Shown: positions 1 through 13,003 of the stretch, piece by piece | Numbering within the stretch: position 1 is the stretch's first letter | How the letters are laid out: the number at the start of each line of letters is the position of its first letter | From: Rhizoctonia solani | Lineage: Eukaryota > Basidiomycota > Agaricomycetes > Cantharellales > Ceratobasidiaceae | NCBI RefSeq assembly: GCF_016906535.1 | Contig: NC_057374.1 | Span: forward strand, 1,302,001-1,366,000 | Reading direction: 5' to 3' | DNA: 64,000 bases | Position numbers and translations under genes: made by a program | The notes under the pieces: model-generated | Seen by the model: only the letters and a program-made list of their open reading frames with translations | Told to the model about the DNA's origin: nothing | Databases searched by the model: none

Positions 1-1444
1 GTATAACCTCGGGAGCGATACTCCTCTATGCCTTGCACACCATGAGGAACTATCCAAGTATGCAATTGGATGCGTGCGACCAAGAACAGATGTGCTGGAA
101 GAAAGGCATTTTGTCCGATTCCATGATGATTCAACTTTTAAAGGTACCTTTTAATTGTAGATCGTATGGTCGTATCTGACGCTCCCACTAGATCTGGGCC
201 AATACAAGCTCAAGTACAGCGAAATGGTCACGAGTATTGGGGTTTACACACATGGCGGAAATTCATATATTTTGGCTGGAACAGCAATCATCAATCCAGG
301 AGAGAATGAGCCTCTAGCAGGAAGAATAATTCTATTTGGGCAAGACGAAGAGAATATGATCAAGTTCAAGGCGAGTAAAGATGTAGAGGGTGGCGTATCG
401 AGCATCAAGCAGCTTGGAGCAAGGATCATAGCAGCTATTGGTCATGGGGTAACGCACATCCTACTTGCTCTTGATAGCCTAGACCTTAATCGTCGCTTGG
501 TTAGATCTATCTCTATAACCTTGGTAGAGGTGAAGTTACCATAAGTGATCCTGTCGCGAGATGGGAAAGGGGATACATAGTGCATGATATCATCGTCCGC
601 CCGAACATGATCGTTGTCAGCGACAGGCTTCGCTCTGTCTCAGTACTTCGTTTTATAGAGCGCACCTCGACGCCAGAATCACATGAAGAGATAGAGACAG
701 AGGAGGATTCAACAATATTGCAGTTTGAGACTGTAGCCATGGATATGCATGCAGTTTGGCCAACAAGTGTAGAGGTATTGCCGGACAACAAGACAATCAT
801 TGCTTCACAGGCGAGTAACGGGCTTTGGTATTTGAGCTCTGTGTTTGAATCATTTGCTCCCAGACGGATGGAAATATCCTCACTTGGGAATTGGAAGATG
901 GTAACCTTGAGCCAAGGGCCGCATTCCATACCGGCGAGATTATACACAAATTTATCGCTTGTGAGTATAGTTCTATTTAACCTACGACGACCCTCATATT
1001 ATTTTCATAGCTACGGCAAAATCTTCAGCGGGGCCAAGAACAGTTGCGATCTTTGTCACAAACACTGGTCGAATTGGGACGCTCTCGACAGTAGACGATG
1101 CCGATGCATTACAACTAACGAGACTCGAAATGAAACTTGGCGATGCAATCAAGGGCCTCGGTAATATAAAACATCCCGAGTGAGTACCTGCCCTGGCATT
1201 ACCTTGTTATGGCATTAATAACTCGAATTTATTCAGATGGCGCGCGCCCAAGCTTCTCCACACAGGAACAAAACCCCCACCTCGACGAGGGGTCACGGAT
1301 GGAGACTTTATCAAAAAGTTCTTAGAGCTTAGTTCTGAAGAGGCAAAGAGGATCTTGTCTTCAGGAAGTGCTGCTGAAACAATTGGGTCAAATGAGGAAG
1401 CCCGGATTAGAAGGTGTCTGGATGCTATTTCAATGGAGCAATGA
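1..1444 (+). CDS. DDB1/CPSF-A family protein, C-terminal part (cut by window edge)
   Basis: The 5' end lies outside the window. The reading starts in frame at base 2 and is split by short introns (for example about 140-191, 450-507, 962-1011 and 1181-1236). The sequence follows the C-terminal CPSF-A region of DNA damage-binding protein 1: a segment like LAGTAIINPGENEPLAGRI (DDB1 has a matching 'VGTA..P.E.EP..GRI' strand), then WERGYIVHDIIVRPNMIVV, and a last helical part with GDFIKKFLELSSEEAKRIL that matches the DDB1 'DGDLIESFLDI' segment. The stop is at 1442-1444. DDB1 is the beta-propeller adaptor of Cul4 ubiquitin ligases and acts in nucleotide excision repair and chromatin regulation. The related Rik1 and CPSF160 proteins share this domain, so the exact orthologue is not settled. 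The family assignment rests on remembered motif similarity, not a search. Confidence 0.8.
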
Positions 1445-1763
1445 AGTGGGAATATGAATTCCCATATTAGTTTTGTATGTTACCTATCGTTGTGGATCTG
1501 AACATTTCCCCAAGAGTGAATTTAGCTAAGAGGTAACGGCCAAGGGATATTGGTATAATAAAGCTTGTGCTTCTACAACTAAAGCCCTGGTAAGCCCCGA
1601 ACTCGTCCTGATTTATGATACGACAGAGTTTTGGTTGGGGTGCTAGCGTACAACCACGGCCGGCAAAACCGAGAATCGAGCTACTTGGGATAAGAGTGTG
1701 TATTAAAAGAAGAAACAGAAAATATATATTCCGGCCTGTAAAGCTCATAAAGAACACGTGCAG
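1445..1763. other. 3' intergenic region, convergent genes
   Basis: This gap separates the 3' ends of the DDB1-like gene and the PL8 lyase gene. I see no RNA gene or conserved motif in it. Confidence 0.5.
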
Positions 1764-4662
1764 CTATTGGCACCAACTGCAGGCAAACCTCTTGCTTATG
1801 CCCGACCCAGCCATCCCACCTTCTGGGAGCTCGAAATCCAACAGTACAACATCGCTTGACATCTCCAAGTCGCGGTGGTGGTGCCCGGTATTCACATATA
1901 ATTCTCCACCCGCGTGTCCCAGTATCCGTCGATCATCGCGCCTGTGTTTATGCTTGTAACTGGTGGTCGACTTTTCTAATCGCACCTTTACGGTACCGGT
2001 TCATGGGTGGGGTCTGCCAAGTATATTTCGCCCGACTGTCCGCCAGCATACTTTAGCACGAGTGCGACAGCCCGGTCGACATGAACCATAAGTCCCATGG
2101 TTGGGACTCGAACTGAGCCTCCGCCTTCGGCCCAGAATGCAGCTCCCATCAAATGCCCTTCGGAGTCGACGGCTGCACTTACGGTCCCATCGTTGGCAAT
2201 GGTTTTAGGCGTGGTTTTGGTGGCCTTAGTCTTGAAATCCTCGTTCGACCCTGTCGCAGGGAAAATGGAGTACTCGATTGGTCCGCCTAGATTTGATGGG
2301 TCGTGGAATATTGACGCAGCAAACATGTCGGTAGTATATGCCGGCTGGGAGCTCGTGCCAATATTCTTCCACTCGCCCGTCTTGTTTCCTTCGTTAAGCC
2401 ATATCTTCGTTCCTTGGGATCGGGGAATAGATAACCTGTTCCAGAGTGCCACAAACTATTCACGCTGCTATAATTTCCGCTCTCAACCTCGTCATCGTTG
2501 ATATAAATAGCACCCTTGTGTAGTCTCTGGTCGAGGTTGGAGTATACTGGTGCACTGGTTCCTGATACGATACCGTTGACGAGAACGTGCTGGACGTTAT
2601 CGGAGAAAAAGAACCACGCTTTGCGGAAGCTGAACTGCTGCGTCTGAGGATTGAGATACTTCATAGCCGCAACGCCAACATCTCCTGCGCTGATTCCACC
2701 CGCATAAGCCTCAATGCCAAGTACTTCGGTCTTGGAACATTCCAAAACTGTAGCGTTGTAGTCCGTGGTGGAGCCTGGGGTGAGGTTCCAATCAATGGTA
2801 GCCCACATGTCATGATACTCTGCCCCTGTAGAATATTGGTACATGACACCATCTGAAAGGTGGAAACCATAAGGATTCTGGGTGTTGGTGCACTCGGAGC
2901 TCTTCGTTCGATTTGAGATGAGCTTGAGAGTCGTGATAGTATCTTCTGTACGATGGACCTGAAGGACTTAGCACGAATCTATATTACTGTGAGCAGAGCC
3001 TACCATGTAGTCGGAGCTCCAAAACCTTGAGGAAGATTGACAAACACGGTTAGCCTTGAAGCCAATAGTAACAAAAATAATATACTCACATCCTATTACC
3101 GACAAGCGGTCCCGCATTAACTGAAGTTGGTACCGGCTCCAAGTCCCTGACAAACCTCTGCATCTCGGTTTGGTTCCATGAATCGCCAAGGATTCGGTAA
3201 TTTTTGTCCACTCCTCCAACGCCTGAGCTCGCTCTGACATCCATATAGCGCATACATCAGTATTATCATGGCATGAAAGGAAGAGACATACTGATTATCC
3301 GCAAGTGCAAAGGAAATGAACCTGGGAATGACAGTCTGGTATATCAAACCATATTAGCCTACTTATAACGTCGTTGATTGTTCATATGCGCATTTGAGCT
3401 TACATAGTCCCAAAAATGCTTCTTCCTTCCAGGATCACTGTATATCATCCACTGTGTGCCTCCGAGGAGCAACCCAAGTACATTTCGGCCTGTTTCGTTT
3501 GCTTGGAATCTCGTATTGAGCGACTGCAACTCAAGTGCTGCAATGTTTCCGGAGCTACATAGGAGAAGTTAAATCCCAGGCATCAACATGAGCGCTAAAA
3601 CATACAAGACGCCTCCATAGTTGCCTTTGGAATTAAGCATCAGCGTGGGTCATTAACGTCAGGCACTCTCTATCAGACTTACCGTTGTATATCATCCCGA
3701 TGTGCTGGTGAAACGAGCCATCCGGTTTTACACCATCTACATAGTCTTCGTTTTGAACCACAAGCTGGGCAAAATCCGTTTAGTGTGAATTCCTCACAGT
3801 TTTCGAGGCGACTAACCCCATTATGAATACGATCAAATGCTTCGAATAATCTGGTAGCATTTCCAGTGCGGTTGTTCTCCAGAAGCCCAGCAGAAATTCC
3901 GATTGAGGCGATTTCTAGTGTGTTTGCACCAGCAGTGTAAGCTGGCTGGATCTCGCGATAGAATACTGCGTATGAACGCGCAGTCATGTGTGTACAGTTC
4001 CCCAGTTGTGTCGGGGTCAGCTCGTCGCGCAGTAGCATGCATGCTGATCCAGCGGTTCTAGGAACGAGTATCACATTGCTATATATAGGTGTTACTTTTA
4101 GTAATAGAGTCCAGTATTGATTTGAGTACTTACCTATACCAATTCGTATTCCATAATCCTGGAGTTCCGCATGGGCATAGATCATCGAAAGACCACCCCC
4201 ATCCATACATGCTCCGTTACCGATTGTGCTGAAATCGTTGGCAAACCAATAATCCATCGCCCGCGATATAACACCCCATAATTCCGGGCTTTTGGCATAT
4301 TCAGTAACTCCTGGAGTACCATAGTATGCTCCAGCCATTGAGAGAATCCGGGTCCAATGGACGCTGGCTGGCCAGTTGGCACGCCGAGCGTCACAACCGG
4401 TGGTATAGTCAACATCTGCCCACGTGCCGTCCTCACGAATTTTAGACATACTGTGATTTCTCAGTACACAGACTCAAAGTGTATAGGCATTGACTTGGCT
4501 CACTCACTAATTCTGGACGTTCTCAGCAGTAGCACCGCTTCCGGGGATGATGGACGCTACTCTTTGTTTGTAGAGAGTCTGAATGTCACCTTGAATATCG
4601 TCTGTCTGCGCATATGCCAGCGCTGAACCAGCTACTACTGCGAGCAGCCGAAAATAAACCAT
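1764..4662 (-). CDS. Secreted polysaccharide lyase family 8 (hyaluronate/chondroitin/xanthan lyase type)
   Basis: The start at 4662 opens a clear signal peptide (MVYFRLLAVVAGSALAYAQ), so the enzyme is probably exported. About ten short exons follow. The catalytic alpha/alpha-toroid part includes CDARRANWPASVHWTRIL, then NGACMDGGGLSMIYAHAELQDY. A segment near 3680-3730 reads KPDGSFHQHIGMIYNG, which contains the PL8 catalytic His and Tyr signature. The beta-sandwich part (about 2287-2844) reads YQYSTGAEYHDMWATIDWNLTPGSTT, which is typical of PL8. The exon ending at 1988 could stop there (after DPTHEPVP), but a GT..AG intron (about 1930-1992) joins it to a further frame ending at 1764. I prefer the longer form, but the last exon is uncertain. 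PL8 enzymes cleave uronic-acid polysaccharides by beta-elimination. The substrate of fungal members cannot be read from the sequence. Confidence 0.82.
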
Positions 4663-5791
4663 GATGCTGAGTCAAGGGGATAAAGAGTAATTGGCTGAAA
4701 GGGTGTACTTCGTTAGATTATATAGTCAAGGATGTGCTAGTCAATTACCAACGTATTTGCACATTTGCCTAGGGTAGGTTGGATCAAATCTGTTTGAATA
4801 TAACCGGGATATCCGAAATGAGTCTACAGTTGGCTCTTCTATTGATCGTACCCCTTCTTGATGGAAATTACGTCCATATGCTACATGAACCCCCGTTAAC
4901 GCCGCTAAGGTTCATCGAACAGTAGCACTTGCTGTCCGCCTTTTTCCAAACGCATCTGTTCATACGAATCCACATACTCTAAGCATAATTACTCTACACA
5001 CGTTAGCTATAGATGAGCGATTTACCAGGCTTTCGATCTTATTTTATCTTCATGAGCAATGGTCAGTTTTGTGGGCCCAGTGGGCCCAGAATGCAACGGT
5101 TGCAAAGGCCCTGCTGATGGGTGCCATGTCGGCCGAGGGACGAGAGTTACTTAGTTTGATGAGATCAAGTTCTTAATATAGAAGATCCCAATCCATGCGT
5201 CTAACTCAGGGATGTCTTATTGCACGGTAAAATAAACACAAACCAAAGGCAATGGCCTCTATCGACGTACATGCCTTAAGCTTTGACGTCAAGTAACACC
5301 ACGGAATATGTTAATCTACACTACGATGTCCCAACCTAACCCACTGACATTTCGAGTATTTACTCTTTGAAGAGGTTCTCAACTGCAGGCACTGGAGGTA
5401 CTGAATGTATGCCTGGATGTAACTCTTACCACACAACTGGTGTACAATTCGAGAGCATCGGGAATTGATTCCTCGTTTTGAGAGCCCCGTGCGCAAATGA
5501 CACTATAGTCAGTCGAGGGTGTGGATACCGTCACAGGCGAATGCTACTCACGAGATGCCGTGTATTGGTCGAAGAAATATTGACCACCGCGCTCTCTGGT
5601 GGTACAAATCCACTATGGGCACAGCAGCATGCGTTTTATTTGATATTTCCTTCAAGTCTCGACTTGGACTATTCTGTAGACATACAGTGTAAGAGCACGT
5701 ATTTGACATTGCGAATCAAACTTAAAATCGGGAACGGAGACTCCTCTGGTCACATGACTACTACCGTACTTTCTTCTCTCCGCCAAACAAA
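4663..5791. other. Divergent intergenic region
   Basis: This holds the upstream regions of the PL8 lyase (-) and the small gene at 5792 (+). A direct repeat of gggcccagt/gggcccaga lies near 5073-5090. I see no convincing gene. The open frames here, including a long one from 5478 that overlaps the next gene, show no recognisable motif. Confidence 0.4.
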
Positions 5792-6331
5792 ATGTCCACT
5801 CCATTCACTTCGCTCTCTCGCGCCTCAACAATTCACAGTGAGGATAGAGGAGAAGGAACTTCATTTGCATTTGAGACACCTACGCCTGCTTCTAGACCAG
5901 CAAGCCGACCTTCCAGCAGGATTGACCTTGCGAATGGCGAAGTTCGCACTGTTTCTGACTTTGAGAGTGAGTCCATCTCATACTTCGCTTCATTTCTTGG
6001 ATGGAATGGAGTGCCCTGACTAATTCAAAACTCCAGAGCGCGCGTTGGCACCTTCATTGAGGACGAGAAAGGCTGGTCAACCAATGATTGGACAAGTAAG
6101 CATTCCAGATTGTTTTCTTTCAACATATGACTCAAACCCGTGTAGTTCGACCGAAATCTGAGCCCGATAAGCGTAGCCTCGACACTTGCTGCCTCAGAAC
6201 CACCCAACCCAATGCCGGTCGTCCCTGTTGTGGGCAAACAAAAGATTGTTATTCGCTCCGATCCAGCGCTCTTGACGTGTTTTGATCCCAAGGACAAGGA
6301 GTTATATGATCTATGGGCGCCAAAAGTGTAA
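5792..6331 (+). CDS. Small conserved-looking protein of unknown function (139 aa)
   Basis: Three exons join cleanly: 5792-5966, 6037-6095 and 6146-6331, with GTGAGT..CAG and GTAAGC..TAG junctions that keep the frame (420 nt, 139 residues). The N-terminal third is Ser/Thr/Pro-rich (MSTPFTSLSRASTIHS, then a TPASRPASRPSSR run) and looks disordered. The C-terminal part, PVVPVVGKQKIVIRSDPAL, then LTCFDPKDKELYDLWAPKV, reads like a folded or conserved segment. No signal peptide or membrane segment is visible. I do not recognise the family. The protein might be the N-terminal part of a longer product if a further exon follows 6331, because the sequence ends abruptly after the conserved-looking segment. 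Confidence 0.6.
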
Positions 6332-6829
6332 TTCTAACATGCTTTCTTGACGTGAGCTCCTTGTTTCAGTGTAGGATTCATTTCGACATATATTCAACAT
6401 TCATGGGCATCAACGGGAGTCTGTTGGAACGTACACGGCTGCGGAAGTTTGGTATCTGCTTTTAAGAATGCCTGGTAAACGCTCAGGCATTTCCTCATAA
6501 TCCTGTAGCATTGTTTTTCGTAATTGTATACCCATAACACAAGTACTGGCATTCGTCACAAAACGGCATGCGCGGCGGAACGAACATAAACAAGTCCCAC
6601 CAAGTGCTTCCAGTCAGACTGCTCTGCAAGGAGAGTGTAACAATCCAATAACCCCTCAAGCATTACATGCATTCATCGACTATTATAACACAAAGTAGAT
6701 CTATCACAACTCGACAAAGCACAATCTTTACTGCGTAATCAACCCATATAAAGAACGAAAAGCAAAAAGCTGAGGACAATCCAAACCCAAGTTACCACAA
6801 GTTACAACAAAAATAAAGGGACAATGCGT
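6332..6829. other. 3' intergenic region, convergent genes
   Basis: This gap lies between the ends of the small gene at 5792 and the ABC transporter. It is A-rich near the ABC stop. No RNA gene or repeat was recognised. Confidence 0.5.
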
Positions 6830-9800
6830 TTAGTTCGTCGCGCTCAATCCTTGCAATTGCACCAATTCGAAGTATCCACCACGAAGTGCCAAGAGCTCGT
6901 CATGGGTGCCGGCTTCGGCGACCTTGCCATCTTTGATGTAGTAACTGTTAAACGAACAATTAGCGTCTGATGCTGAATTTAGAGGCATAGAGAAAACTTA
7001 CATCCTGTCAGCGTTTTGAATAGTCGACAAACGATGAGCAATAGCGATCGTCGTGCGTCCCTTGGCGGCGTTGTCGAGAGCAGCCTGTACAACCTTCTCG
7101 GAAGTCGAGTCCAATGCAGAGGTAGCCTCATCGAGCAAAAGGACCTTGGGGTTGCGAAGCAAAGCACGAGCAATGGCAATACGTTGCTTCTGACCACCGG
7201 AAAGCTGACTGCCCTTTCCACCGACCTCGGTATCAAAGCCCTGGGGAAGACCGTTGATAAAGTCAAGAATATTTGCGTCCCTGCAAGCTTGCTCGATCTC
7301 GGCCTGGGTGACTTGATCGTGGGGTTTGTTGGCGCCCAGAAGAATGTTGAACCTGATAGTACCAGAGTAGAGAGTGGGCTCCTGGGAGACAAGGGCGATG
7401 TGCTTGCGGTACTCTTGAACGTTCAGCTCGGAGATGTCTTGCCCGTCGAGAGTGACTTTGCCAGCGAGAGGATCGTAGAAGCGCTCGATGAGTTGAATGA
7501 CGGTCGACTTGCCGCTTCCGGAAGCACCGACGAGAGCAATATATGTGCCAGGCTCTACAACGAGGTTTAGGTTGCGGAGAACACGAACACCAGGACGAGT
7601 GGGGTAACGGAAGTGGATATCATCGAGGACAACACGACCAACGGCGTTGGGCATTGGCTTGCCTTCGGTCGACTCGGCATCGATTTCAGGACGAGAGTCG
7701 AGCAGGTTGATGATATCGTTGGCAGCACCCTTGGCAGAGGACATATCCGGCACGAACATGAAAACGTTACCGGCTTGGATAGAACCGAAGGTGGTACTCT
7801 GGAAGGCAAGTCAGATACGGTTAAAACTTAAAGGCCTTCTGGAACTCACCATCAAGCAAATGAAGAACGCATTGGTCGAATACTCTTGAGAACCAACCAA
7901 CTTGGAACCGTACCAGAACACAAGCGCGATAACAAAAAGGTCATCGACTGCGACAACGCATAGAAGGCATTGCTGTACAAGGAAGTCCTGTTGGAACGTT
8001 GTAAAGGACCTTCAAGCGATCGGCTGTAGTTGTCGCAGCAATCCTTTTCGCGGGTAAGGGAAGCAACAGTCTTGATGGAACCAGCAGCTTCGCATGCAAC
8101 TTGAGCAGACTCTTCGTGGGCGGCCTTGTTCGACTGATCCTTGAGCACGACAACACGGAGACGAATATAACCGGTCGACACGACGAGCGGGATACAGGCG
8201 ATGGCAACGAGAGCGAGCTTCCAGCCATAGGCAAGACCGATGACGGAACCACCGATCAAGCAAGCAATGCTTTGGACTATAGCACCGAGGGTAACACCTG
8301 CCAGTCCGTTCACCTTTTGAGGGTTGTCGGAGAGCGTGGAAGTAAGAGCACCAGTCTGCAAAGAAAGCAAGTCAGCAATAGGTTCAAAACAATCATAAAA
8401 ATACGCACCGAGTGCTTGTCCTCGTCAAACCAACCAATGTCTTGTCTCAAAATAGCGCGGAAGCTCAGAGTACGGAGCTTGCTGGTCAACGGGACGCGGT
8501 CATACCAAAGACCAAGTTCTGGATAGCAATGGAGATAGCCGAGACAATCGCAATAATGAAGAACCAGAGCGCATTGCGGTCACCCGAGCGACGAACTTTG
8601 GCCCGGTCGCGGTCGGAGAATCCGACAATGGCCTGCGAATATACGATACCCATCACAGGGTAAACCAGGCCGGTTACGATCGCAGCCAGGCATCCCCAGA
8701 CGTAAAGTTTCCAGCTATCACGGTTGATGAGGCCCATACGTTTGAACAGATAAGTGAAGCTGTGGTCCTTGTTTCCATAGCGCTTGCCATCCCCCTTTTC
8801 GCGTGCCGACAAAATCTCCGAGGCGAGCGAGCGGGTACCAGTTGTGGTGCGCTTAAGAGGTTCCATGTCTTCGGCGGGAAGACTGGCCTTTTCGGAGCTG
8901 GGGTCGACGGGTGCGGTCTTGGCATCATCCTCGTTATCCGAGTCGAATTGTTTGGCAGTTTGCCCCTTGGATTCCTCCTCACGCAGCTTCTGCGCCTCGA
9001 CAAGAGCCGCATAGTGGCCGTCAGCATTGCGCAAAAGTTCGTTGTGTGTGCCTTGTTCGAGAACCCTATATACTATCGTCAGTCGTGCGGAAACAGCACA
9101 AAAGCGAATAAACGTACATTCCGTCACCCATGACATAAATCTGGTCAGCATCCTTGATCGTTGACAGGCGATGGGCAATCGTAATAGTCGTGCGTCCAGC
9201 AGCAGCCTTGTCGAGGGCGTTTTGAACGATTCCTTCGGATTGAGTATCGAGAGCAGAGGTAGCCTCGTCGAGGAGCAGGACCTTGGGATCAGAGACAATA
9301 GCACGAGCAATCGCAATACGTTGCTTTTGGCCACCGCTAAGCAAGAACCCGCGTTCGCCGACCATGGTCTTCCAAGCTTCAGGAAGACGCTCGATAAAGT
9401 CCCTAGCGTTGGCGCGCTCGCATGCTTCGACAACCAAGCGGCGTCGCTCCTTGAGAGCTTCCTCCTCACCACGTTCGCAACCGCGGATGACGTGATCGTA
9501 CTTGCCACCGACAAGACCATGAGCGACGTTCTCTTCAATAGTAGTTGCGAAAAGAGTAGGTTCCTGAGAAACGAGACCAATCTGAGAGCGGAGCCAGCGA
9601 ACGTTGAGCTGCTTCAGGTCAACACCATCTAGCAGAACGCTACCAGAAAGAGGATCGTAGAAGCGCTCGATCAAAGCAATGATGGTACTCTTGCCTGAGC
9701 CAGAAGCACCAACGAGAGCAGCAGTCTTGCCAGCCTCGAAGGTAAGAGTAAGATCCTTGAGGATACGGACATCAGGACGGGATGGGTAATCAAACTTGAC

Positions 9801-11256
9801 GTTGCGGAGCTCGATCTTTCCGGGACCAGGCTTCTCAGGCTTGAGGCCGGCATCAGAGAGTGAATCGATGGGAGGAACACGGTCAATGGTTTGGAATAGT
9901 TTGGCAGCTGCACCGCGGGCATGAGAAACGGCCTGTTGTTCGGGAGCAAGCATAGCCAAAGAGAAAGAACCGATCAAGATTGCAATGAATACGTTGACCA
10001 CGGTACCGGCTGAGGCTATATGCGTGTTGGAATTAGTGTATAATCAACAAATGATAATGTTTGTACTCACCATGTCCCTGAAGGATGAGCGTTGTGCCAA
10101 AGTTGAATGCCAAGCCATAGGCACCGTAAATAACGAAGAAAAATACACCCAAGCCGCAGCCCTGGATAACGGCCGCCTTGTTGTCGAACATATATGCCTT
10201 GTTGATAAAGACATCGTAGCGTTCGGCTAAAGTCATCTGAGTGCCAAACGCATGTGCTGTGCGAATGGTAGAGATAACCTCTTCTGCCAATGATCCTCCG
10301 CCTGCACTAACAGACTCCAGAGAAAGCTGCATGTAGGTAGAAACAAACTTGTTCATAATGGCCCCGGTGATCGCGATGCATGGCAAAATGGACGATACGG
10401 CAAGGGCAAGACGCCAAGAACGAATATATGCCACTAGGGACTTGTCAGCTGCGTATTGAAACCCTAGATTGATTGAACTTACAGATAAAACCGGTGAAGA
10501 AAGCACCAAGGTAGCTAACAATAAGCGGCACCTTTTCTGACATGCCTTGCTGAACCAAGTGGGTATCGGTCTGAATGCGGGTAGCTACTTCACCAGCGCC
10601 AAGATTGTCAAAGTAAGCAATATCCTGGCGTAGGACTGCTTGAAGATAGCGTTCACGGATGCGCTTCGAATTGACCTCGCCGGTATAGATCCAAAAGTAC
10701 ATGTAAACAAACGTGCAAACAAATATGCCGATACCTGGATAATGTAAGCTTCTGATAGAAGCTATGGGCATGTGGTACTCACCGATAAACACAAGGTACA
10801 TCGCATTGTTGGCCGCATTTTTCTCAAATGCACGCCTGGCGGTCTCGATTTGGTCGCTTCCGTTATTGATGGCTATGGTGAAATCGACAAAATCCTGTGT
10901 AAGACGGCCAAAGAGTAGGGACATGAGAGGTTGGGCAGCACCTGTGATAATGTCAGCAATTAACATAAATAAGGAGTAATAGACATACCAGCGGCCGCAG
11001 CTGCAACTAAGCCAATCGCATCGAGAGTGAGCTCAAAGGGAGTGGAGAATCGAAAGAGTTCGGTGAATCCGACAGGCGCGATCATAGGAGTCGTATTGGC
11101 TGCCTCGGCTGCCTTCTCTACCTCCTTCGCTTTCTCCTTGTCAGACGCACTCTTCTTGGACCCACCAAACAGTTTGCGCTTGGGCTGGGATTGAGGCTTG
11201 TCATCGACTGCCACAGTACTGTGGTCAGCGCTATGGCGCTTTTCGTCGTCAGACAT
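6830..11256 (-). CDS. Full-size ABCB-type multidrug transporter (MDR/P-glycoprotein-like)
   Basis: The gene has the (TMD-NBD)2 layout of fungal MDR exporters. The start at 11256 (MSDDEKRHSADHS) follows an upstream in-frame ATG that I judge too early. A charged cytosolic N-terminus of about 90 residues with a Lys-rich stretch precedes the first transmembrane domain (exons about 10030-11000). NBD1 (about 9120-9990) has Walker A GASGSGKST, signature LSGGQKQRIAIARA, Walker B KVLLLDEATSALD and a 20-residue Glu/Arg-rich insert before the signature that is usual in fungal MDR proteins. An acidic linker (about 8790-9030) precedes TMD2 (about 7850-8760) and NBD2 (6998-7759), which has the same motifs intact. 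The last exon ends with ELVQLQGLSATN and the stop at 6830-6832. Family role: ATP-driven export of hydrophobic compounds across the plasma membrane. Both ATP sites look catalytically complete. Confidence 0.93.
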
Positions 11257-13003
11257 GATAGGGGATACACAACGAAATTCCACACAACATCCCACCTTAT
11301 TTATATTTCGGCGACGCGCGCGGAGGTTGACGCACCAATCAGCGACGTTTCCTCTGGTACCTTATGGGTTTATTTGCTCCTTGGGCGAATTGGCAATTCA
11401 GGTCTGGTATGATGCTTCTTGGCCCGTAGCCGGCTCGGTCCTATTTGACTCGGACACTGTGCCTCCCTGACTCGATCCATTCAAAACACTCTAAACGTAT
11501 GACAGGAAACCAAGCCTTGGCTGTTGAACTGCGTAGTAACGGCCGCGCATACATCACGCTAGTTGCCCTACAAGCTGCGCCAGGCTGCGTGCCCACACCA
11601 TGTGACGGCGGGCACCTCACAACTCTCAAGCACACGTCATCCGATTGCCGAACCATTCAGATGACTCTGATAAACCAGAATTAGACCCAAGGGATCTCAC
11701 TCCGATGGACACGCGTCCATCGAGACATCATCATTCACTCTTGTTCCCTTTTTGAGAGCGTAGGCTCAACAATAGGCTTCTACGCTGTGCCGTAGTCGAG
11801 CTCGCTCCTTGAGCCTGCGCCATGCAAGCCGGAGCTTGAATACACTGTAGTTGCTCGATTCCACCATGTAGCCCCCAGAGTCCAGAGAGTGTCCGCGGCT
11901 GCCACTGGCATTGGCCATGAGCCGGGGCCCGGTGTATACTCCAAAGCAGAGGTGCCTGTTGCTATTTGCTATAATACCCCGGGTTGGATGGATAAGGGTT
12001 CCAGCCCTTCTGTAACACCATGACGACCCATGTTGGCGATCTGGTTTATAAATCGTAATTGGCACCGGCTATTGCGCGAGCAAACGATGGTGATTGGCTG
12101 CAACTTCCGCGACCCCCCGCGCAAAAATCCGCGCACCACAACCACGTTCCCGAAGTATCCGGAGTACTAGTAGGTGCCGTAAGTAGCGTGACAATGTCCT
12201 GCAATTGCAATAGTCCGGCATTGCTAGACTACAGTACGTCAATCTTTTTCTTTTGCGGGATGCTAGGGAGACCGTGACAGTGCCGGAAAGGGAACACCCC
12301 TAGCAATGTGTACCATTCGTTTCAACACTATATTTGGCATATTTTTGACTAGACTCACTTCCCCGAACTGATTGCCATGTTGGTACCCATATGGTGATGG
12401 AATGCTTATCCATCGGCACAGGTGTAAGTTTAAAGACACACACTTTATTATGATAGCTTAGTGTGGCCGCTGAGGCCGGACTACGCATTGACAGACATCA
12501 ACAAACACGGGATTATGCAGCAAACCTGAAAATTAGAGGGCTGCGTATGCGCGCCTATATGCATGCGCAGAAGATCGCAGCAAAGAACACATCTGACAAC
12601 AGGCGCTAATAATGCCGACCACATGGCTGAGAAGTTGAGGGGGTACGCGAGAAGCTTTCCAATCGTAAGTTTCGACAGTGTGGTTTAATGAACCGGTATT
12701 ATTTGTACCGTAATTCATATTTACACTATTTTTAATTTTTGTCATTGTCTGATTCTATTGATAACCTATTATGGTAATCATGACCAAGGAATTAGACCAC
12801 CCCCATCGAGCTGGAATTATGTGTCGATTGCTTTTCAGCTCGCACTGTGCATTAGGAGAGTATCGACGAGTTGGCATACTATTATATCCCACCAAAAGTA
12901 AGTCTGGGGTCCACGCCGGCCAACTCGGCCGTATGTGGAAATTATGGTATGTTAGGTCTCAAGGGAGTTACGATGTGCCTCTCAACTTGCGGTCAACCTC
13001 GCC
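11257..13003. other. Intergenic region upstream of the ABC transporter
   Basis: This 1.7-kb gap holds no supported gene. It contains a perfect 8-bp inverted repeat with a 4-nt spacer at 11703-11722 (see separate entry). The stretch 12690-12780 is AT-rich. Short open frames here show no family motif. Confidence 0.4.
11703..11722. promoter_or_regulatory. Inverted repeat CGATGGAC-ACGC-GTCCATCG
   Basis: A perfect 8-bp palindrome with a 4-nt centre lies about 450 bp upstream of the ABC transporter start. The middle contains ACGCGT, the core bound by MBF-type cell-cycle factors in ascomycetes. Whether it acts as an operator here is inference only. Confidence 0.3.

Noticed and set aside
5478..6023. 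181-codon plus frame overlapping the small gene at 5792
   Set aside because: It crosses the well-supported intron of that gene, has no motif, and its composition is unlike neighbouring proteins.
7016..7570. 184-codon plus frame in the ABC transporter and similar ones at 8101 and 9171
   Set aside because: They are antisense to the conserved nucleotide-binding and membrane domains of the transporter and have no motif of their own.
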